Shown here piece after piece: positions 35,854 through 44,892 of a stretch of 64,000 nt of DNA; position 1 is the stretch's first letter, and every line of letters starts with the position of its first letter. The notes below the pieces were generated by a model. The model had not been told where the DNA came from, did no database searches, and saw only the letters and a program-made list of their open reading frames with translations. The translations under genes and the position numbers were made by a program. The stretch spans positions 124,001 to 188,000 of the forward strand of contig NZ_SJKD01000001.1 of the NCBI RefSeq assembly GCF_004331485.1, written 5' to 3'. Source of the stretch: Kribbella capetownensis. Its GTDB lineage: Bacteria > Actinomycetota > Actinomycetes > Propionibacteriales > Kribbellaceae.

Positions 35854-38312
35854 CACAGCCGGCGGCCAGAGGCCCGCTGCACATGATCGGCAACGCCCAC
35901 ATCGACGCGGTGTGGCTCTGGCAGTGGCAGGAGGGGTACCAGGAGGTGCGTGCCACGTTCCGCTCCGCACTGGACCGGATGGACGAGTATCCGGACTACG
36001 TCTTCACCGCGGATTCGGTCGCGTACTTCAGCTGGGTCGACGAACACGACCCTGAGTTGTTCGAGCGGATCCGCAAGCGGGTCTCCGAGGGCCGCTTCGA
36101 GATCGTCGGCGGCTGGTGGGTCGAGCCGGACTGCAACATTCCCGGCGGGGAGGCGTACGTCCGGCACGCGCTGTACTCGCAGCGCTGGCTCGCCGAGCAC
36201 CTCGGCGTGATCGCGACGGTCGGGTGCAACGTCGACCCGTTCGGACACAACGCGGCGCTGCCGCAGTTGCTCAGCAAGGCGCGGCTGGACTCCTACGCGT
36301 TCCTCCGGCCGCAGCGCCACGAACGCGAGCTGCCCGGCCAGAAGTTCTGGTGGGAGGCTCCCGACGGTTCCCGGGTGCTGGCCTACCGCATCCCGCACGA
36401 GTACTGCTCGCCGGGCGGTGAGATCTCCGGCCACGTCACCAAGGCGGTCCAGCAGTTGCCGGTGACAACGGAACCGCTGATGGTGTTCTACGGTGTCGGC
36501 AACCACGGCGGCGGTCCGACGATCGAGAACATCGAGTCGATCAAGCAGCTCGCCGAGCGCGATCTGTTCCCCGAGATGTTCCCGTCCACGATGCGCCGCT
36601 TCTTCGACGAAGCCCGGAGCTTCGACGGCATCCCGGTGCACGCGACCGAGCTGCAGCCGCACGCGATCGGCTGCTACGCCGCGCACTCAGGGGTGAAGCG
36701 GCAGAACCGGTTGGCCGAGCAGGCGTTGCTGGCCGCGGAGAAGTGGTCGACTGTCGCGGCCGAGGTGAGTGGCATGCCGGACGCCACCGCGGAGCTCGCG
36801 CATGCGTGGAAGCAGGTGCTGTTCAACCAGTTCCACGACATCGCGGCCGGCACCGCGATCGAGCCGGCGTACGACGATGCCCGCGACCAGCTCGGTGAGG
36901 CGAAGTCGATCGCGGCGCGGCTCGCGAACCGGTCGATCCAGTCGATCGCGCGGCAGATCGACATCCCGGCCGAGACCGCGATGGTCCCGGTCGCGGTCTT
37001 CAACCCGCACGCGTGGCCCGTGACAGCGACGGTAGAGCTCGAGCTCGGGTACCCGGCGCCGCTGCGCGGTGCGATCGCGCTGTCGGAGGGACGCGACGGG
37101 CATCTGGTCGACGTCCAGGAGGTGCGGTCGGCCGCGACGGCGAACGGGCGTCGGCGGATCGCCTTCAAGGCAACGGTTCCACCACTCGGGTACCAGCTCT
37201 ACACGATGCGTCCGGGCGACACGTCGTACCACCTGGGCCGGCCGTCGGGAGGCCGGCTGACGCTGGACAACGGCGTAGTCCGGGCGGAGATCGATCCGGC
37301 AACCGGCTGGCTCAAGGCGCTGGGGACGGCCACCGGGCCGAACCTGGTGGCGTCCGGAGTCGCGCATGCCCAGGTGATCGATGACGACACCGACACGTGG
37401 AGCCACGGCGTCCGGTCGCTGTGGAAGACGGCCGGTGCGTTCGAGGTCACTGGGGTGCGGCGTCTCGCCGATGGGCCGGTCCGACAGATGGTCCGGGTGG
37501 AATCGGCGTACCAGGACTCCCGGCTGGTGGAGGAGTTCGTGCTCGACGCGGAGTCGGACGCGATCGAGATGCGGGTGACGGTCGACTGGCGCGAGCGGTT
37601 GAAGGCACTGAAGTTGTGCTTCCCGTTCGCTCTGCGGCAGTCCGAGGCGACGCACGAGATCCCGTACGGGCACCTCGTCCGGGAGCAGAACCGGGAAGAG
37701 GTGCCGTCACACGCCTGGGTGGACGTGTCGGGTGACGGCGGTGGGGTCGCGGTGCTGAACGACGGCAAGTACTCGTTCGCGGTCGACGGCTCGTCGGCCG
37801 GACGGCCGGTGCTGGCGATGACTGTGGTGCGGTCGCCTGTCTACGCGTGGCACGATCCGCGCCGGTTGGACGACGACGGCGTCTACGAGTACCTCGACCA
37901 GGGCATCCAGCGGTTCACGTACCGCCTGCAGCCACACGAGGGCGACTGGCGCGCGGCCGGGGTGGTGCGCCGGGCGGCTGAGCTCAACCAGCCGGTGACG
38001 CCGCTGGTCGAGTGCTTCCATGCCGGACCGCTCCCGGTGTCGCAGTCCTATCTCGCGGTGACCGGGGCGGACCACGTGGTGTTCTCGGTCGTCAAGCGGG
38101 CGGAGGACAACGACGGGACCGTGATCCTGCGCGGGTACGAGACCGCTGGGCGACCGGCCGAGGTGACGGTGGACGTGCTGGGCCGCAGCTTCGACACCGC
38201 CTTCCGGCCGCATGAGGTGAAGACCCTCAGGCTGTCCCGCGAGACCGAGGCCGGACCGGTGGAGCTCGACCTGCTCGAGTGGGACCCGGCCGCTCCACCA
38301 CCCATTCCTTGA
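35850..38312 (+). CDS. glycoside hydrolase family 38 alpha-mannosidase
   Basis: An 820-residue GH38 enzyme. NAHIDAVWLWQW holds the zinc-binding His and Asp, NVDPFGHNAALPQ carries the catalytic nucleophile Asp, and GVGNHGGGPT is a further active-site motif. The C-terminal half (about 410-820) is the beta-sandwich typical of the family. No signal peptide is seen, so it acts on imported oligosaccharides inside the cell, removing alpha-linked mannose. It overlaps the SIS gene by four bases and is followed by the beta-mannosidase one base after its stop. Confidence 0.92.
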   Translation: MTQPAARGPLHMIGNAHIDAVWLWQWQEGYQEVRATFRSALDRMDEYPDYVFTADSVAYFSWVDEHDPELFERIRKRVSEGRFEIVGGWWVEPDCNIPGGEAYVRHALYSQRWLAEHLGVIATVGCNVDPFGHNAALPQLLSKARLDSYAFLRPQRHERELPGQKFWWEAPDGSRVLAYRIPHEYCSPGGEISGHVTKAVQQLPVTTEPLMVFYGVGNHGGGPTIENIESIKQLAERDLFPEMFPSTMRRFFDEARSFDGIPVHATELQPHAIGCYAAHSGVKRQNRLAEQALLAAEKWSTVAAEVSGMPDATAELAHAWKQVLFNQFHDIAAGTAIEPAYDDARDQLGEAKSIAARLANRSIQSIARQIDIPAETAMVPVAVFNPHAWPVTATVELELGYPAPLRGAIALSEGRDGHLVDVQEVRSAATANGRRRIAFKATVPPLGYQLYTMRPGDTSYHLGRPSGGRLTLDNGVVRAEIDPATGWLKALGTATGPNLVASGVAHAQVIDDDTDTWSHGVRSLWKTAGAFEVTGVRRLADGPVRQMVRVESAYQDSRLVEEFVLDAESDAIEMRVTVDWRERLKALKLCFPFALRQSEATHEIPYGHLVREQNREEVPSHAWVDVSGDGGGVAVLNDGKYSFAVDGSSAGRPVLAMTVVRSPVYAWHDPRRLDDDGVYEYLDQGIQRFTYRLQPHEGDWRAAGVVRRAAELNQPVTPLVECFHAGPLPVSQSYLAVTGADHVVFSVVKRAEDNDGTVILRGYETAGRPAEVTVDVLGRSFDTAFRPHEVKTLRLSRETEAGPVELDLLEWDPAAPPPIP

Positions 38313-38313
38313 G

Positions 38314-40770
38314 ATGCGCATCCCGCTCGACCGCGCTGCCTGGAGAGTCCGAGGGTTCCTCGGCGACGAGTGGCAGCATCACCGTGTCTGGGGATCGCTC
38401 CGCGAACCGGACGCGTGGATGCAGGCCCGCGTCCCCGGGAGCGTCGTCGACGATCTGTGGAATGCCGGCGTCGTACCGGATCCGTACGTCGGGCTGAACA
38501 CACGCGCGATCGAGTGGGTGCCGGATCGGCACTGGGTCTACCGGCACGAGTTCCGGATGTTCCCACCGACGGCTGATCGGCGGGCTTGGCTGTGCTTGGA
38601 CGGAGTGGATCACAGCGGTGTCGTCTACCTGGACGGGCAGGAGCTCGGCCGGGTCGACGGGATGTTCGTGGCCGCACGCTTCGACGTCACCGAGTTGTTG
38701 CTCGCGTCAACGGATCACGTGCTGGTGGTCGTGGTGGAGCCGGTGCCGGTGAGTGAGCCCCAGGTCGGTCACACGGCGAAGGTGCGGGTGCACAAGTCGC
38801 GGATGACGTACGGCTGGGACTTCTGTCCACGGCTCGTGCATCAGGGGATCTGGCAGTCGGTGTACGTCGAGGTTACCGGTCCGGTCGTGCTCGGCGACAT
38901 CGACGTACGAACCTCCTTCATCGACGGCGACGCGGTCGTGACCGTTCCCGGCGCTTCGGCGCTGGCCCTCCTCGAAGCCGACGGCGAAGTGGTTGCTTCA
39001 GGCAATCAGAGACTGACCGTGCCGGACCCGCGGCGCTGGTGGCCGAACGGATACGGTTCGCCGTACCTGTATCACCTGGTCGTCACCGCGTACGCCGACG
39101 GCACGGTCAGCGACCGGCGGGAGCTCGACATCGGGCTTCGTGAGTTGCGGTTCCATCGGGCCGAAGGGGCCGGCGAGGACGCGGCGCCGTACGGGATCGA
39201 GGTCAACGGGCAGCGGATCTTCGGCAAGGGCTGGAACTGGGTGCCGATAGACCTCAGCTACGGCGTACCGCGGCCTGATCGGTTGGAGCACCTGCTGGAT
39301 CTCGCGGCCGACGCCGGGGTGAACCTGCTCCGGGTGTGGGGCGGCGGGCTGATCGAGACGCCCGAGTTCTATGCCGCCTGTGACCGGCGCGGGCTGCTGG
39401 TGTGGCAGGAGTTCGCACAGTCCAGCTCTGGGATCTCGTCCACGCCGGCGGATGACGACGCGTTCGTCTCGATGATGCGGGCGCAGGCCGAGCAGATCGT
39501 GCCGCGGTTGCGCTCCCATCCGTCGCTCGCGATCTGGGGTGGCGGCAACGAGTTGCAGGCGGGCGAGGGCGAACCGCTCGACGATCGCACGCCGGTGCTC
39601 GCCGCGCTGGCCGACGTCGTGCAGCGGCTCGATCCCGAACGACTCTGGCTGTCCACATCACCGACCGGACCGGCGTTCCTGAACCGGCTCGACCTGATCC
39701 AGCAAGCACCGGACGACCAGCACGACGTACACGGCCCGTGGGAGCACCAGGGACTACGGGACCACTACGCGTTGTACGACGCCGGGACGGCGCACCTGCT
39801 GAGTGAGTTCGGCGTCGAGGGCCTGACGATGCCACGCACCCTGGCCCAGGTCGTCCCCGAGCTCGAACGGCGGTTGCCGACCCGCGGTCGGCCGGTGTGG
39901 GATCACCTCGGCCGCTGGTGGAACAACGAGTCACTCGTGCAAGCCTCCTTCGGCGGCCGCGTCGCGGACCTCACCACGATGGGTCTGGCCAGCCAGTTCC
40001 TGCAGCGCGACGGCCTCTCGTACGCCGTCGAGGCCCATCGCCGCCGGGCCCCTCGCTGCGTCGGGACACTACCGTGGCAGTTCAACGAGCCCTATCCCAA
40101 TGCCTGGTGCACGTCTGCCATCACTCACGCCGGCGAACCGAAGCCGGCGTACTTCGGTGTCGCGGCGGCGTACCGGCCCGTGCTCGTCGGCGCGATCTGC
40201 TCGCGCCAGAGCTGGGCGGGACATCCGGAAGTCCGGCTTCCGCTCTGGGCTCTGTCTGAGCGTCCGCTCGTCGACGCCACGCTCACTGCGCGCCTTGTGT
40301 CCTACTCCGGGGACGACCTGGCCGTCCTGACCGTGCAGGACATCTCGCTCGGACCGGTCGCGGCGGCAGTCGGCGAACTCCGGGCGCCGACACCTGCCGG
40401 CGCGTTCATCGTCGACCTCCGGCTGACGGCCGGCGAGGTCGACATCACCCGCCGCTACCTTCTGAGCGGCGCCGACGATCTGTCCGAACTCCTCGACGCA
40501 CAGACCACGCTGGACGTCTCGTCGCACGGCTCTGATCTGACAATCCGCCACATGGCCGGCCCTGTCGCTCCCTTCATCCGCATTCGCGACGACCGACCGC
40601 TGCGCGACTCGCCCGGCTGGCTCCGTCCCTCGGACAGCGGCTTCATCCTTCTCCCAGGCGAAGAACGCGTCATCACCCTGGACTGGCCCAACGCCGACGG
40701 CGCGGAGAGCTGGGTCGCGGTCGACGGACTTGGACTCCACTCGACCGAAAGGCTCATCCGATGCAGGTGA
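38314..40770 (+). CDS. glycoside hydrolase family 2 beta-mannosidase
   Basis: An 818-residue GH2 protein. An N-terminal jelly roll (about 1-165) and Ig-like domain lead to a TIM barrel (about 290-590). GGGNELQ contains the acid/base Glu, and HLLSEFGVEG the nucleophile Glu. The barrel entry GKGWNWVPIDLSYG fits the mannosidase branch rather than beta-galactosidase. It would remove beta-linked mannose, as at the core of N-glycans or from mannans. No signal peptide. It overlaps the next gene by ten bases. Confidence 0.88.
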   Translation: MRIPLDRAAWRVRGFLGDEWQHHRVWGSLREPDAWMQARVPGSVVDDLWNAGVVPDPYVGLNTRAIEWVPDRHWVYRHEFRMFPPTADRRAWLCLDGVDHSGVVYLDGQELGRVDGMFVAARFDVTELLLASTDHVLVVVVEPVPVSEPQVGHTAKVRVHKSRMTYGWDFCPRLVHQGIWQSVYVEVTGPVVLGDIDVRTSFIDGDAVVTVPGASALALLEADGEVVASGNQRLTVPDPRRWWPNGYGSPYLYHLVVTAYADGTVSDRRELDIGLRELRFHRAEGAGEDAAPYGIEVNGQRIFGKGWNWVPIDLSYGVPRPDRLEHLLDLAADAGVNLLRVWGGGLIETPEFYAACDRRGLLVWQEFAQSSSGISSTPADDDAFVSMMRAQAEQIVPRLRSHPSLAIWGGGNELQAGEGEPLDDRTPVLAALADVVQRLDPERLWLSTSPTGPAFLNRLDLIQQAPDDQHDVHGPWEHQGLRDHYALYDAGTAHLLSEFGVEGLTMPRTLAQVVPELERRLPTRGRPVWDHLGRWWNNESLVQASFGGRVADLTTMGLASQFLQRDGLSYAVEAHRRRAPRCVGTLPWQFNEPYPNAWCTSAITHAGEPKPAYFGVAAAYRPVLVGAICSRQSWAGHPEVRLPLWALSERPLVDATLTARLVSYSGDDLAVLTVQDISLGPVAAAVGELRAPTPAGAFIVDLRLTAGEVDITRRYLLSGADDLSELLDAQTTLDVSSHGSDLTIRHMAGPVAPFIRIRDDRPLRDSPGWLRPSDSGFILLPGEERVITLDWPNADGAESWVAVDGLGLHSTERLIRCR

Positions 40771-42584
40771 ACGTGTCCGTCGAAGGCGCCGTACTGATGG
40801 CTGGGGCCGACTGGGAATTCGAGACGGTCGAAGGCAAGGACGAGGTCAGGGTTCGGGTCCGGTACGACGGGACCGAGGCCGTGGACGCCCGGGTGCGGGT
40901 CGAGGTGCCTGTATCGGCCGGCGAGCATCCGCACTGGTTGATTCCGGGGTTGTTCTACGGCGACAACCGGGATCCTGAGTGTGCACGGCTGTACCCGCGC
41001 TACGCGCCCGGTGAGGTCGATGCCGCGACGCTGGTGTCAGATCATTGGGCGTTCCGGGCCGACCGCGCCGCGACTCCGGTTGTCTTCGCGTGGGGTCCGG
41101 AAGGTGGCGTCGCGCTCGAGGTCGAAGCGAACACCCCGCTGGGGCTCAGCGGGCTGGGCTTCGGCCCCGCGTCGGTTTGGGTCTCCTTGCCGTACCGCGA
41201 GGAGCCCTTCAGCTACGTCGGTCAGCCCGAGGCGGTCGCTGCACTGGCCGAGTCGTATCGCTGGTCGCCCGGCGAGGCCCACGAACTGCGTCTCGGCCTG
41301 TGGAAACTCCCATCCGATCGAACCAGCTACGTCCCGATCTTGCGGCGGCTGCGCGAACGCCACGCAGAGCCACCGGTCCAACCCTGGGTCGACCTGGCCG
41401 AGGCAGCCGAGCTCACGTCGTACGGGCTGTGGCGATGGCACTACCGCGAAGACCCAGCGGTTCTGATCGAGACAGCCCTCTTCGACCGCGAACTCGCCGG
41501 CGATCTCGGCCCGCGCGGCGATCGGCTGGCGATGCACGTCGCCTGGGTCAGCGGCATCCCGTACGCCCACGCCCTGCTTCGCCACGGCCGCCGCGTCAAC
41601 AACCCGGCGTACGTGAGCGCAGGTACGGCGGTCATCGACACCATCACCGGCACTCTCACCCCCGCCGGCACGTTCTGGGGTTGCTGGTACGCCGAACACG
41701 GCTGGCGCGGATCCTGGACACCGGTCGAACGCGGTCTGCACGCCCGCACACTGGCCGAGGCGACGCTGTTCACCCTCCGGGCGATGGCGGCCGAGCCGGT
41801 CGAGCACCCGTCGTGGCGAGCCGCGGCGCTGAGCAATCTCGAGTTCGCCCTCGCAGCACAAGATGCCGAGGGCAACTTCGGCAGCATGTACCACCTCGAC
41901 TCCGGCAAGGTCCTCTCACGCCGCGGCGCAGCCGGCCTCACCTGGGTTGCGGCGATGGCCGAGGCCTACGAACTACTCGGCGACGAGCGCTACCGCGACG
42001 CGGCCCGACGCGGCGGCGGGTACTACGCGTCGTTCGTCCACGAGGGCACGCTCTGCGGGGCTCCGGAAGACGTCGACCTGGCACCAACGTCCGAGGACGG
42101 GTACGCCGCGGTCATCTCGTACGTCGCCCTGCACCGCATCGATCCCCACTGGATCTCGACCGCCCGGGCGGCAGCCGACTGGATGCTCACCTTCCGCTAC
42201 ACCTACGACGTCCACTTCTCGCCGCAGACCCTCCTCGGCGCCTACAACTTCCGCACCCGCGGCGCGGACCAGGCAAGCCCCTCCAACCAGCATCTCCACA
42301 ACTACGGCCTGATCTGCACGCCCGAACTCGTCGCCCTCTCCGCCCTCACGAACGACGAGACCTACGCCACCGCAGCCGTCGACCATCTCCGTTTCGCCCG
42401 CCAGTTCGTCGCCCGCGAAGACGGCGACTTCAACGCCCGCCGAGGAATGGTCACCGAACGCTACTACCACACCACCTGCTTCGGCCCACCCGGCGCAGTC
42501 CTCACCCTCTCCCACTCCTGGTGCACCGGCCTCCTCCTCCTAGCCTCCGAACAGGCCCTGACCCTCCCCTCGATCAACTGGTGA
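40761..42584 (+). CDS. unassigned protein with predicted alpha/alpha-barrel, glycan locus
   Basis: A 607-residue cytoplasmic protein that I cannot place in a named glycosidase family. The first 200 residues look beta-rich (VRVRVRYDGTEAVDARVRVEVP); the rest reads like a six-hairpin alpha/alpha barrel, with pairs such as WRAAALSNLEFALAAQD, LTWVAAMAEAYELLGDERY and GLICTPELVALSALTNDETY spaced about 50 residues apart. Such barrels occur in glucuronyl hydrolases, mannosidases and polysaccharide lyases. It overlaps the beta-mannosidase gene by ten bases and ends the operon, so an enzyme for the same glycan is likely. Catalytic residues are not identified. Confidence 0.6.
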   Translation: MQVNVSVEGAVLMAGADWEFETVEGKDEVRVRVRYDGTEAVDARVRVEVPVSAGEHPHWLIPGLFYGDNRDPECARLYPRYAPGEVDAATLVSDHWAFRADRAATPVVFAWGPEGGVALEVEANTPLGLSGLGFGPASVWVSLPYREEPFSYVGQPEAVAALAESYRWSPGEAHELRLGLWKLPSDRTSYVPILRRLRERHAEPPVQPWVDLAEAAELTSYGLWRWHYREDPAVLIETALFDRELAGDLGPRGDRLAMHVAWVSGIPYAHALLRHGRRVNNPAYVSAGTAVIDTITGTLTPAGTFWGCWYAEHGWRGSWTPVERGLHARTLAEATLFTLRAMAAEPVEHPSWRAAALSNLEFALAAQDAEGNFGSMYHLDSGKVLSRRGAAGLTWVAAMAEAYELLGDERYRDAARRGGGYYASFVHEGTLCGAPEDVDLAPTSEDGYAAVISYVALHRIDPHWISTARAAADWMLTFRYTYDVHFSPQTLLGAYNFRTRGADQASPSNQHLHNYGLICTPELVALSALTNDETYATAAVDHLRFARQFVAREDGDFNARRGMVTERYYHTTCFGPPGAVLTLSHSWCTGLLLLASEQALTLPSINW

Positions 42585-42619
42585 GGACCTGATTCACTCA
42601 GACAGATATCTGTTGCGAC

Positions 42620-43471
42620 TCAGGTGGCTTCGGTCCAGGGGCGGGCGTGGTGGTGGACCGTGGCGGCGATCAGGGTCAGGCGGTCGCGGCAGGTTGTGGC
42701 GAGAGTTGGGTTGGGGTCGTCGGACTCGAGGGCTGGGGTCCAGAGGGCTCGGCCGGCCAGGGTGCCTGAGGCTCCGCCTCGGCAGGCCAGCTCCACGGCG
42801 CGGGGAAAGTCGTCGCGGGCTACCCCGTTGGAGAGGACGACCCAGGGGCTGTCGAGGGTGGTGGTGAGTTGTTCGCAGGTCTTGATGATGGCCGCGGGAT
42901 CGCCCAGCCCGCGGCTCGGGACCTGGGCCTTGTACAGGTCGGGGCGGGTCGGGCCAAGCGCCTCGGCTGCGGCCACGATCGCCGCATCCAGGTCGAAGTC
43001 GTCCTCGCCAGGCGCGGGTTGGGCGACGGGCTCGAGTACGGACAGCAGACCGGCCTCCGCGCATCGATCGACGAACTGCGCGGACATCTCGAGGCGGCGC
43101 GCTTCCTGACCGTCGTGTTTCCAGATCACGAGGAGCTTGAGCGCAACCGCGCCGGCCTCGCGCGCGGCGAGAGGGTCCACGGTCTCGTCGATGTGCGTAT
43201 CGGTGACCGGTCCCCCGCGCTGCTGCGTCAGCGCGTCGGCCGCGAGGATCCACCCGGGGCCGGGCGGGACGTCGTACCCCTGCTCGATCAGGAAACCGGA
43301 TGCGAGCGGCCCGAGGTGCCGGCCGACAGCGGCCTTGAACGCGGTGATCGCCTCGGGTCCGTCCGGGCGGCCGTGGTCGGCGAGCATCGTGCGCAGGCTC
43401 TCGCGCTGGTCCATCGCGACCATCGCGAAGGTGCCGTCCGGGTACGCGAGGGCGTCGAGCGTCGGTCTCAT
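42620..43471 (-). CDS. class I aldolase, LacD/tagatose-bisphosphate aldolase-like
   Basis: A 283-residue TIM-barrel protein. DGTFAMVAMDQRESLRTML and AVALKLLVIW (with the probable Schiff-base lysine) match the LacD and sulfofructose-1-phosphate aldolase group, and LDSPWVVLSNGV is the conserved barrel end. The ATG at 43471 has GAGGAGG in front; a longer frame upstream lacks one. It lies ten bases after the kinase gene at 43482-44840, so kinase and aldolase form a two-step route to triose phosphates. The true substrate (tagatose, sulfofructose or other phosphates) is not settled by sequence. Confidence 0.72.
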   Translation of the reverse strand: MRPTLDALAYPDGTFAMVAMDQRESLRTMLADHGRPDGPEAITAFKAAVGRHLGPLASGFLIEQGYDVPPGPGWILAADALTQQRGGPVTDTHIDETVDPLAAREAGAVALKLLVIWKHDGQEARRLEMSAQFVDRCAEAGLLSVLEPVAQPAPGEDDFDLDAAIVAAAEALGPTRPDLYKAQVPSRGLGDPAAIIKTCEQLTTTLDSPWVVLSNGVARDDFPRAVELACRGGASGTLAGRALWTPALESDDPNPTLATTCRDRLTLIAATVHHHARPWTEAT

Positions 43472-43481
43472 CAGGGCCTCC

Positions 43482-44840
43482 TCAGGCGGTTCGCGACACC
43501 ACCCTATGGAATCGATGCCAGAAATGGCTATCCCACGTCTCAGCAACCTGTGGACGAACCGCGATCGGCCTTGCCTGCAAAGGCTCCACCGGACGACCCG
43601 TGACCACCTCGGCCGCCATCAGGGCAGCGCCCTCCGCCGCAGTCGCCGCACCCCGCAGTACGGCGAAGTCCCGGCCGCCGGACGCGTACGCCTTCCGCTC
43701 CATCCACCCCGCGAGCCGAGTCGGACCGCCGAAAGCCACCGTGCTCCGCCATTCGATCCCGAGCAGCCGCGTCTGCTCCTCCGCCATCCACCGCGCGTGG
43801 AAGCTCAACCCGTCCACCAATGCCCGCATCTCCTCGCCGTGATCGTCCACAGGCCGGGTGACGTCGTACGTCGGCGTCGAGTCCGGCAATGGCGCCTGAC
43901 GACCCTGTGGATAAGGGGCCACGTGCAGCTCGCTCGGCGCGCGAACCGCGTTCAGCGCCTCCGACAGCCACCCGTAGTCACGCCCGAGCGCGGCCAGCCG
44001 CTGCTCGACCAGACCGCCGGCAGCGCCGTGACCGGAGATCGCGCAGCCGTGCCGCCCATCGACGTACCAGCCAGTGCTGATGCCTTGCTGCCGCAGTACG
44101 TCGTCCATGACCGGGGAGTGGCTCGGTGTGATGACCGCCTCTGACGTCCCCAGGGAGTCCGCCACCTGACCGGGCTCCCTGACCCCCGCCGCCCAGGCGC
44201 CGACCAGATGGTCGTGGCCGCACAGCACCACCGGTACGCCGGCCGCAGTGGTTGCCGTCACAGTCATCGGTTCGGTCACCGGCGGAAGACGGTCCAGCCC
44301 GCCGAAGGTGAGGAGCTCCGGGTCCCACGCTCTGGTGTGGAGGTCCAGTGTTCCCAGGCGCTGCGCGTGGGTGAGGTGGGTGGCGTACGTGCCGGTCAAC
44401 GCGGCGAGTGCGAGATCGGGCGCGCCGGCCCAGATCCGGGTGCGGGCGACCGTCGCGGGCTGGGTCTCACGGAGCCAGCGCCAGGTGACGACGGGGAGCT
44501 TCGGACTCAGGCGGAGACCGGTCCGGGCGAACACCCCGCACTCACCAACCTCGGCCCGCAGCCGCTCGGCCTGCGCGACCCCGGGCTGATCACGCCAGGT
44601 GATCAGCTTGGTGAGTGGCTGGAGTCCGCGATCCAGCGGCGCCCCCGTCTCGGCCATGCCTGCGATCCCGATGCCGTCGACCCGCTCCCCGTCCGACAGC
44701 TCGCCCACCAACCGCCGTACGGCGCCCTGCAGCGCGAGCGCATCATCCGGGGTCGGTACCGATCGCGTTGTACCGCCGGGAACTCGGCACACCTTCAGAT
44801 TCGTCGTACCGACATCGACACCCAGCCAGGTCACCGTCAC
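43482..44840 (-). CDS. FGGY family carbohydrate kinase
   Basis: A 452-residue kinase. GVDVGTTNLKVCRV at the start is the FGGY ATP-binding opening, and the C-terminal domain has TVAFGGPTRLAGWMERKAYASG. The family phosphorylates pentoses, hexuloses, glycerol and related sugars. It is transcribed away from the mannosidase operon and is followed ten bases later by an aldolase. A LacI-type palindrome lies in its last 40 bases, just ahead of the aldolase start, which may link the pair to the same regulator. Confidence 0.83.
   Translation of the reverse strand: MTVTWLGVDVGTTNLKVCRVPGGTTRSVPTPDDALALQGAVRRLVGELSDGERVDGIGIAGMAETGAPLDRGLQPLTKLITWRDQPGVAQAERLRAEVGECGVFARTGLRLSPKLPVVTWRWLRETQPATVARTRIWAGAPDLALAALTGTYATHLTHAQRLGTLDLHTRAWDPELLTFGGLDRLPPVTEPMTVTATTAAGVPVVLCGHDHLVGAWAAGVREPGQVADSLGTSEAVITPSHSPVMDDVLRQQGISTGWYVDGRHGCAISGHGAAGGLVEQRLAALGRDYGWLSEALNAVRAPSELHVAPYPQGRQAPLPDSTPTYDVTRPVDDHGEEMRALVDGLSFHARWMAEEQTRLLGIEWRSTVAFGGPTRLAGWMERKAYASGGRDFAVLRGAATAAEGAALMAAEVVTGRPVEPLQARPIAVRPQVAETWDSHFWHRFHRVVSRTA
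43507..43520. promoter_or_regulatory. LacI-type palindrome at the kinase-aldolase junction
   Basis: TGGAATCGATGCCA differs from the 26392 site by one base and from the 31052 core by one base. It lies inside the last codons of the kinase gene, 36 bases before the aldolase ATG on the minus strand. It could give separate control of the aldolase, or be chance coding sequence (it encodes W-H-R-F). Confidence 0.4.
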
Positions 44841-44892
44841 AGGCTAGACGGCCCGATACGGTAGCGTCCGGTGTCTCCGAAGAAGGAATGTC

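Noticed and set aside
41045-42592. Plus-strand frame of 515 codons overlapping the unassigned barrel gene
   Set aside because: Extremely rich in Arg and Pro, no ribosome site, and offset from the frame that overlaps the beta-mannosidase gene by a coupled start.
42602-42613. ACAGATATCTGT palindrome between convergent genes
   Set aside because: It lies between two gene ends with no promoter nearby and is short enough to be chance.
28185-44840. Sulfoquinovose pathway as explanation for the glycosidase, kinase and aldolase
   Set aside because: The glycosidase lacks features I would expect of a YihQ-type sulfoquinovosidase, and no sulfo-sugar isomerase or exporter is present. Mannosidases fit better.
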